From Parachlorella kessleri (taxonomy: Eukaryota > Chlorophyta > Trebouxiophyceae > Chlorellales > Chlorellaceae), in the NCBI GenBank assembly GCA_001598975.1, contig BBXU01000236.1, positions 1-11,837 on the forward strand: DNA of 11,837 bases. Direction: 5' to 3'. This document shows positions 1-6,683 of the stretch, piece after piece; positions within the stretch are counted from its first letter, which is position 1; each line of letters opens with the position of its first letter. The notes beneath the pieces are model-generated. The model was not told the DNA's origin and did no database searches. It was given only the letters and a program-made list of their open reading frames with translations. A program made the position numbers and the translations under genes.

Positions 1-26
1 CCTACCTTGCCGCACTACCATTGCAG

Positions 27-1557
27 GTCGCATTGCTCTTTGACATTCGCATCGGTCCCCAGGGAATCAGGCCCGCTACAAGTCGGGAGTTGCTGGGGGC
101 TCTGTTGAAGAGTTTGCAAGATAGTCATTGGTGCAGGTGGGTTCAGGTTTGGTCTGATACGAGCACAGCATATGCATGTTAGGTGGCAGCCTTGGTTGCC
201 TGCAACGCCTAAGATGGCCATGAAGACCTTCCTAAACTTCAGGTGGGGGCATGCACCTTACATGCTCCCAGCCAGTCACATTGCTTCAATTAGCTGCAAC
301 CATCACCGGTCACTAGTAAGGAAGTAATGCAGCCTACGTAGATGCAATCATTCTTTTTGAGCCATGATCTTATTGTGATGTCAGCAACACTGTGTGCTGT
401 GCAGAAGCATGGGCTGCCCCCCCGAGCCTGCCCTCATGACACCTATCTCCCTAGACCTAGCACTTGGCTCCCCAGATGACCACGCTACTGGTGGAGGGGA
501 GGTCGAGCCCTCAGTCAACGCCTGTCAGGCATTCAGCAGTGAGGAAGCCTCGGTGCCCGGGGAAGGGCACGCAGCTGAAGACGAAGATGCTGATCAGGCA
601 GGCAGTAAAAGCAGCAGTTTGCACATGAGCCCAGGCCCCAGCAGTTTGGCAGAGGAAGCCGTCGCCGCTTCAGGAGTCGACCAAACCGAGGCAGGCGGTG
701 ATGAAGCATGCAGCTACCCAGGGCATGATATGCTTGGTGACAACACCGGAGCAAGAAGCCATGCAGATGCAGCAGGGCACCCTACGCCTGCGTCTGGAGA
801 GCCGCCGGACGTTGCAGACACTGCGACTCCTGCAGCCAGCAGCAGCCCAGAAAGCAGGGTTCAAGGGCCACCCTGGCATCGGTCAGCCACAGCTCTCGGA
901 TGGCCAACCCAAGGGCACCATTTGGAGCGTGCGCTGGCTGCAGCAAGGAAACGGGCAGTGCTGCTGCCACAGTCTAGGCAAGTTGATTGCATGCTTCTGT
1001 GAGGCTGGTTGTTATTGGAGAGCAATCCTCATCTGTCTGAAAGCGGGGTACTCCATATGAGTGGTCGAGGGTAGAGCAGCATGTCTGAAGTTGGCTACCT
1101 GCCATCTTGTATTCGTGTCTAGGCTTATGTGTAGGTTAACAGTAATCCAATGTGCGCCTCAGTTGCTGTGCTGGTAGTCAGAATGACAGGCAACGGGGGC
1201 GGCAAATGCAGGGCAAGGGCAGCAATCAAGTGAAGCCACTTCACCGATCGGCGCTGCTTGCATTGGTGCAGGGGGGTACGACTAGACTATGCCCTGCTGC
1301 TCTTCTTCTCTGGGCAATATGCTGCATCACACCAGGAGATGGAGGCAATTCTGCAGGGTCCAAGCAAGCCTCAGGCAGTGTCGCTGCCAGCGGAACCCGA
1401 TGGCAGCAGCTGTGGTGGGAGGCAGGGGAGCCCGTTGGGTGCACCTGGGGAGCTCATTCACACTGAGGCCTGCGGACCACAAGATGGGAATGGTATCTGG
1501 GCTGAGAAGCTTTCCCTGCTGTTGATGAAGTGCAGACTGCTGGTGAGGGGGTGCTGA
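27..1557 (+). CDS. 3' part of an unrecognised gene: acidic low-complexity protein with a TPR-like C-terminal stretch (partial, three exons)
   Basis: I do not recognise this family. Three exons join in phase: 27-136 (after the acceptor CCATTGCAG, entered in phase 0), 405-977 and 1272-1557, stop TGA at 1555-1557, giving 322 visible codons; the 5' part lies left of the window. Exon 27-136 encodes a regular helical-looking segment (VALLFDIRIGPQGIRP, then SRELLGALLKSLQDSHW) and ends in phase 2 at AG|GTGGGT, matching the A that opens the next exon. Exon 405-977 encodes about 190 residues rich in Ser, Ala, Gly, Glu and Asp, probably disordered. Its end and the last exon together read LERALAAARKRAV, then RLDYALLLFFSGQY, then a helix with EMEAIL, which resembles a tetratricopeptide unit; this is inference. 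Without the GC-AG intron at 978-1271 the protein would stop at TGA 1000-1002. An alternative is that 409-1002 is a separate 197-residue ORF. Confidence 0.55.
978..1271 (+). other. Probable GC-AG intron
   Basis: The upstream exon ends TCT AG|GCAAGT at 977/978, which fits the AG|GCAAGT consensus of GC-AG introns. The acceptor is TTGGTGCAG at 1263-1271. Removing 294 bases joins a phase-2 end (AG) to a single G, keeps the frame and fuses two helical coding-like stretches. No GT donor near the exon end gives the same phase. Reading through instead meets TGA after seven further codons. The GC donor class is established; its use here is inferred from phase and coding appearance. Confidence 0.5.
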
Positions 1558-2190
1558 GCCCTGGCTGTCCTGTGGGCAGCATGGTAAGGGCATGGTAAGG
1601 GAAAGGGCCGCTCCCTTCGGGGGCATGGCGGTATTGGGGCCTGTTTTTCCCGGCCCTTTGGATGGCTTATCAGAAGACTGTTGTTATGGTGGGCATGTCT
1701 GATAAGAGCTAGCCGATGCTGTAACAGCTGCCCATACATGGTCTGTGGCGTCATGGCATGGCCGGAGGGTTGCCTGGTGGACAACTTAGAAAATACTTCC
1801 TTCCGAGCAAATTGTGGCAGGAGTAATCAGTTGCAGTGTTGTTCAGCCTAAACGGGGTATTGGGAGGGGGACTATACCACAATCCCCGGCTAGGGAAGGT
1901 TCCCCAAGGCCGGCCTTTGTAGTGAAGAAGGTGGTACGGCAAGCTGCTGACCCAGCTCGCACCTCTCAAAAACTTCGGGCTTAATCAACTACAACTGATA
2001 TCATTATTATACTCTCGTGTCCCACGCCGAGGGCCACCGTACTGAACGTGTTACCCGCCCGCCTCTCTTCCTCCACAGGATCCTGGCGGTATTTCCGGTT
2101 GTTGTCTGCAACACGTCGCTACCACTGCGCAACCTAACCGCGTCTGTTGAAGCGCGAGCGAGCCCTGATCACGACTGACCCACCCATGCA
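1558..2190. other. Spacer: 3' region of the first gene and promoter/5' UTR of the CCCH gene
   Basis: No coding exon is supported here. TGTAA occurs at 1720-1724, about 165 bases after the TGA at 1555-1557, and may be the poly(A) signal of the upstream gene. An 11-bp direct repeat (CATGGTAAGGG) sits at 1580-1590 and 1591-1601. A 9-bp inverted repeat pairs 1602-1610 with 1651-1659. A very good acceptor (pyrimidine-rich run ending CTTCCTCCACAG) ends at 2078 and could close an intron in the 5' UTR of the next gene, though I cannot choose a donor. No convincing TATA box was found. Confidence 0.5.
1720..1724 (+). terminator. Possible TGTAA poly(A) signal
   Basis: TGTAA is the usual chlorophyte poly(A) signal. 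This copy follows the stop of the upstream gene by about 165 bases. A 5-bp match alone is weak evidence, and only the position supports it. Confidence 0.3.
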
Positions 2191-5044
2191 ATGCACGATT
2201 CCGCGGACGCTGCTTGCCAGGGTACCCAACCTTTCTGCCTGCCCAGCCAGAACCTAGTGGGGCTGGCAGCAGGCGCGGAGGCAAGCCTTGGCCCTGGCCC
2301 GGTTTTGGATGGGCAGCAGGATGCGCCTAGGTGGACAACCAGGGAAACGGAGGAACAGGACCGCTTCGCTGTCTACCAAATGAAGGTGGTTCAGTTGGCA
2401 CCGCACGGCTGTTGGCCAGGCCAGACCAGACTAGGTGGTGCTGACCACATACACGTGATTGGGTCTCCAGCGGAGCTTAACAACGCAGACTTTTGAACGG
2501 CCAGTCTTCATTAGATCACCATGGCCTGCCTATGGGTTGCAGGTAACCATCTGCCCAAGGAAAGGAAGCCATGAGTGGAGCAGCTGCCCCTATGCCCACC
2601 CAGGTGAGGCTTTCCAGCGTGCAGGATATATGGAACTCCAGGTTCCCCTCTTCCCTGTGTGCCACTGTTACACCAGTGCCAGCCACTTCATGCATGCATT
2701 TTAGGGAAAAGCATGCGTCATACCGTCTTTTGTGCTTCCTGCTTCCAGGAGAGACAGCTCGGCGGCGGGACCCCAGGTTGCACACAGGCATTGCCTGCTT
2801 GTCTATGAAGACGGTAAGACACACCTGCAGGTGGCGCGCACGTGCGATAGCTCTTTTCCCAACCTACTGGCCAGCACAACCATGCCATCAGTGTTGTGCG
2901 CACCACACGCGCACTGCCTGTATTGCTTTGCCAGTTGCCCACAGCTTAGTGCTGGGCGTGGAGCGGGCTTGTTGTTTTGTGTTCACCTGTGCAGCAAGCT
3001 TGCAACAGTCTTCCGTGTGCAGGAGGGGAAGTGCGCACTCGGCGACAGCTGCCCCAATGCACATAGCGCATGGGAGTACTGGCTTCATCCCTCCAGGTGA
3101 GCTGCCACCTATGCCATCTTTGCTACGCTTTGCTGGCCAGTTCATTGAGCAAATTTTCTTGTGGAGGGGAAGGGAGAGTCCCTAGCTGCCCCCCCGGCGC
3201 TCACTAGGGCCCACTGTCACCCCAGCGCAGCTGGGCTGCCCATTACTGTGTGCTCCACCCTTTGGCGAGGGTTGACAGTAAGGCAGGCTCGTCCCATGCG
3301 GCATCCAAGCCATTCCGACTGCATGTGCGATTGAGGCAGTACCCACTCCCCTAGCACCCAGGTCTCGCCTTCTTCCCCCGCTGTACAGATACAAGACAGC
3401 CATCTGCAGCCAAGGGCCCACCTGCAAGCGGCGGTTCTGCTTCTTTGCGCACCACGAAAGCGAACTGCGGCGGCCGGCCGCAGACCGAGCGGGCCTCTCT
3501 TCAGCTGACCTGGTGATGGCCGCCATTGCCTCCACCTCCACACCACTGACCACCATACCACAGCAGGAGCAAGCACGGCTGGCAGCCATCGACAGGCTGC
3601 TGCCGCCGCTGTCACAGCTGCGCCTGCAGCGGCAGCGCCGCGAGCAGCAGCAGCATCCCTGTCTGGCGGCACTCCAACAGCAGCAGCAGCAGCAGGCGAA
3701 GCTCGTGAACGGGCAATGGCCGCAGCAGGGTTGGCCGCAGGGGCTGGCCCAGCAGCCAGGTCAGGCAAGTTGCGCCCCAGGGCAGTACACCAGCTGTGGG
3801 TTCTTTGCGGCTGTCAATGCGCAGCTTAGCATACCCAGCATGCAGAGCAGCGGTATTCTGGGTGGCAGCTTGGACCTCAACAGCAGCATGCCGGCACTGA
3901 CTGCCGGGTTTGCTCAGGATGTGCACCCTCTGACTGGACACTCGCCCATGGCAACTCCCTTTGCATCAGCGCCCCTGAGTGCCCCTACCTTCTCTCCCTA
4001 CGCAGAAGGCCAGGTGGGTTCGCCAGGAGTTGAAATTCAGTCTGCCCCTGCCTTTGCACGCTGCTGAGGGGCCTCTATGACACACAGTCCTGCTGCCTTG
4101 CCCTGCCTTAAGCCTGCCAACGGGGACAAATGGGGAGGGAAATTATTACCATACTTTTGCTCCAGGCTGCCTGGTCAATTGAGACTGTACACATGCTCCA
4201 CTTATGTGAGCCTCACATTGACTGGCGCGACGGGTCATTGATATTCGTGTCGGGCATGCAAAGCACCGGCGGCTAGCTTGCGCCATGTGCTGACTGGCAG
4301 GGCATGTGCCGCTGCATTGCTTTGCAGGTCGGTGGGTGGCCCGTCAGCCAGGCCATCACTTCCGGCCTCTCAACTCCAGCGTCGATGCACAGCCTACGCA
4401 GTGGGGACCTGAATGCAGAGCCTGCCGTAGCCGCTTTACAGTCGCCCCTGTTGCCAGGCACTTTGGGGGGCGCTGAGCTCCCAGTGCAGCCGGTAAGCTC
4501 ACTGTTGCAGTGTTGCAGGCGGGAGATGACCTGTGCGCTGCTGCTTGTGTAAGGCTGCTCGGTCTGTCTTGCCGTCGTGTGCGATGGGCTGTTGTGGTGC
4601 AGGGTGCACCACACCTGTTCTTGCCGGGGTCAGTGCCCGGTACTGCCATGGCACCGACAGAACAGTTCCTGGTGCCTGACGTGCTCCCTTCTCCCGATGC
4701 GCACTACTGCTGACTACCCATAGGGAGCCGCCCCAGCTGTGCCCTTTCTCTGTACCTTGCCTCGATGATGTGGTGCTGCCAAGCTGGAATTGTGCGCACA
4801 GTTGCATATGCCTTACCCTTCTCGCCTCCCTGGCTGCGTGCAGGGCTTAACAGCAGACCCACAGGCCTCACTTGTACAGGCGGTCTGTGGTGCTTTGGAG
4901 GCAGGAGTCATTGACCTCGAGCAGGCTGCCGCCATCCTCGCCAGCACACTGCCACCTGGAAAGCTTGCCCGCATTGCCGAGACAGGTCAGGCGCAAGCCG
5001 GGCTGCCTGCTCTTGCAGCGCCGGCGGTCACGGGCTGGCTGTGA
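2191..5044 (+). CDS. Plant-type arginine-rich tandem CCCH zinc finger protein (RR-TZF)
   Basis: Likely an RNA-binding regulator of mRNA stability or translation, as known for plant RR-TZF proteins. Exons: 2191-2385, 2543-2603, 2749-2813, 3023-3096, 3389-4013, 4328-4492 and 4844-5044. All are bounded by GT-AG and in phase, giving 461 residues. The ATG at 2191 is the first in-frame ATG after an in-frame TGA at 2176. The arginine-rich region shows C69-X5-H75-X4-C80-X3-H84, then [11 protein letters not shown]. Finger 1 is C102-X8-C111-X5-C117-X3-H121; exactly 16 residues later finger 2 is C138-X5-C144-X4-C149-X3-H153, with the family's WLHPSRY linker between. This is the complete family signature. 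No ankyrin repeats are seen, unlike one plant subgroup. Residues about 160-461 are Q/P/A/S-rich, with seven glutamines at 228-234 and a helical stretch ([13 protein letters not shown]) near the end. The exons from 4328 onward are supported by phase and composition only, so the C terminus is less certain than the fingers. Confidence 0.9.
3675..3695 (+). repeat. CAG microsatellite encoding polyglutamine
   Basis: One CAA and six CAG codons in a row encode seven glutamines in exon 5 of the CCCH gene. A shorter run of three CAG codons lies just upstream near 3645-3653. Such tracts vary in length between alleles and are common in algal coding sequence. Confidence 0.9.
4603..4713 (+). other. Candidate alternative terminal exon of the CCCH gene
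   Basis: This segment lies in the intron between exons 4328-4492 and 4844-5044. It follows a normal acceptor (TTGTGGTGCAG ending at 4602). Entered in phase 0, as exon 6 requires, it is open for 36 codons with coding-like composition ([17 protein letters not shown] at the end) to TGA 4711-4713. It would give a 431-residue isoform. Only weak donors (GTGCCT at 4672, GTGCTC at 4681) would let it act as a cassette exon into 4844. Skipping it joins exon 6 to exon 7 cleanly, so I left it out of the main model. Confidence 0.35.
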
Positions 5045-6583
5045 GGGAGGGCACGCGCCAGCCCAGCTGTCATGGCCGGAGCTGGACTCTTCTAAGCGGC
5101 GGCGTGGCGTGGCACTAGCTGGGGTGGAGGGATTTGAGATAGATGTATGTAACGGTGGCTACGGCTAGGGTTATGGAGTATGCGAGGCTTATGACTCTGG
5201 CTAGGGGAGGGTCCTTTGCAAGTGGTGCAGTGACAGTGGCAAGCGTAGCTGACCCTACAGCTGTGGGGATCTTTCATTCTGCCGCGGATCTATCGTGTGT
5301 GTGCAATATGTGTCTGACTGAGATTGGGATGAACCGCTTGGAGAGCTATGTCTTCACCGAGGACTTGCAGCACGACTACGAGTATAGTAATCGCTCACTC
5401 TCTTCATGATCTGCAAAGAGCATGGTTGGTCGTTTAGTGACCTGGTACTTACAGCCAGGGGGTTCCTCTCTGAACAGCCCATTGAGGGGTGGCTGCAGTT
5501 TATCTTCAAAGCGCCGCTGGTTTGAAGTTCAGTGGGCGCACCGTGAAGGCGGTTTGGTCACACATTTTGCTCAACTACAACATCAATGCTGGGCAGCAAA
5601 GTGTCTTTTTGGGCGCACATGATTCTGTGCAACCTGATTGGTGCTTCAGTTATTGTCTCGTCCCTCGTATCATGCCGCAAGGGCACCTTAGTTGTCCAGT
5701 CATGCTTCATTCAATGTTTTAGACCGTGAGACCTGTCTCACCCAACCGTGCGTGCTTCTCTTACAGTACTGTAGTTGTGCTGCGTATACATTGTATCTTA
5801 AGCTTTGGGCTCTGATGGGCCGCTGTTTGCTGCAATGTCCTTTAGCGTAGCTAGAGTCTGACTTGGTGGTGTTGCTTGTGCAAACACTGTGGGTCAGCAC
5901 AGGCCAGACGCCGCAGTGGGACCCCTGTTTGGGTTGCCTATCATAATGCATCGCATGGGTTCGGGGAATAATCAGTGAATGGTGTGCTAGCAGATTATCC
6001 GTTGTCCGCATGCAGTTCCGGGGCCGCCTGATTCTTTTCCAGCATTCCTAATCCACTGGCAATTAGCTTTGGTAACCCTTCCTTTACAAATCACAATGCT
6101 AGCGTGTATTGTCTTTGCCTTTTAATGTTTTTCGCGATGGACTTTGCTTTTCAGCAGATGCCCTTGTTTTGTTGAGGAGATTAGACTAGACTAGAGATTG
6201 GCTCTGCGCATTGGTTTCTTGGGACCTGAAGACATCTTCAAGGCCTTGTTCGGCTGTAGACGAATTTGCTGCCTCCCATCCTCTGATGATTGTTGACGAG
6301 TCAATGCGAACAGAGGAGGGGAAGGATGAACTGTCCTGATGTCCTTTTGTAATGCCACCTCCACTAGCACTGTCAGCCTCTCATCTGGCTCGGCAGTTGC
6401 AACAGGTGTCTTGCTGCCTTGACCATGCTACCAGTGATCAACACGTGCCTTCATGAAACCCCAGGAACAAGGAAAGAGAGAGATCGTGTCTAGGACCATG
6501 TCCAGCTGGCAGGGCGCAACTCAGCAGGGCATACGCAGCATGTCACTGAGAGATCTTTGCGAGACCTGCTTTAAGGCATATAC
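5045..6583. other. Spacer: 3' UTR of the CCCH gene and 5' region of TGD1
   Basis: About 1.5 kb with no gene I can support. TGTAA at 5148-5152, just over 100 bases after the CCCH stop, is the likely poly(A) signal; another TGTAA is at 6348-6352. Open frames at 5143-5409, 5422-5622 and, on the minus strand, 5700-6011 have no recognisable motif and no splice structure around them. A small tandem repeat, TAGAC TAGAC TAGAG, is at 6182-6196. The last 130 bases contain ATGs at 6453 and 6498 that open an out-of-frame upstream ORF. No clear TATA box was seen. Confidence 0.5.
5148..5152 (+). terminator. TGTAA poly(A) signal, likely of the CCCH gene
   Basis: TGTAA lies 104 bases downstream of the TGA at 5042-5044, a normal position for the chlorophyte poly(A) signal. 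It is the best placed copy in the window. Confidence 0.5.
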
Positions 6584-6683
6584 ATGTCCTCAAACAGTGC
6601 AAAATTCTGCGGCACACCCAAGTTGGAGAGGGCTGCTACCATGTCATTCACTCCTGTTCGGTGCCTCGCGACAGGCCGGCTGA
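6453..6683 (+). promoter_or_regulatory. Possible upstream ORF overlapping the TGD1 start
   Basis: An ATG at 6453, with a second in-frame ATG at 6498 in good context (ACC before it), opens a 76-codon frame. It runs past both candidate TGD1 starts (6584 and 6641) in a different frame. If transcription begins upstream of 6453 it would reduce TGD1 translation; if it begins between about 6500 and 6584 the ORF is irrelevant. The start site cannot be seen from the sequence. Confidence 0.25.

Noticed and set aside
409..1002. A stand-alone 197-residue gene starting at ATG 409
   Set aside because: The frame is entered smoothly from exon 27-136 through a normal acceptor in the right phase, and the GC-AG donor near its end continues it. 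A partial multi-exon gene explains more.
1543..2150. Extra terminal exon of the first gene, using donor GTGAGG at 1543 and the acceptor at 2078
   Set aside because: The phases fit, but the gene would end about 40 bases before the CCCH start codon, leaving no room for a 3' UTR and promoter. The acceptor is better explained as a 5' UTR intron.
3470..3481. 12-bp palindrome GCGGCCGGCCGC
   Set aside because: It lies in GC-rich coding sequence for Arg/Pro/Ala and is expected by chance from that composition; no sign of a regulatory site.
3217..3768. Minus-strand Ala-rich ORF of 183 residues
   Set aside because: It is the antisense shadow of the CAG/GCC-rich CCCH exon 5; its poly-Ala and poly-Leu composition follows from that repeat.
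3513..4067. Independent 184-residue Q-rich gene
   Set aside because: It is the inside of CCCH exon 5 read from an internal ATG; the same frame starts at 3390 with the second zinc finger.
5143..5409. ORF of 88 residues after the CCCH gene
   Set aside because: No motif, no splice context, and it overlaps the likely poly(A) signal at 5148; best seen as 3' UTR or spacer.
5700..6011. Minus-strand ORF of 103 residues
   Set aside because: Composition is not coding-like, there is no recognisable motif, and no exon partners were found.
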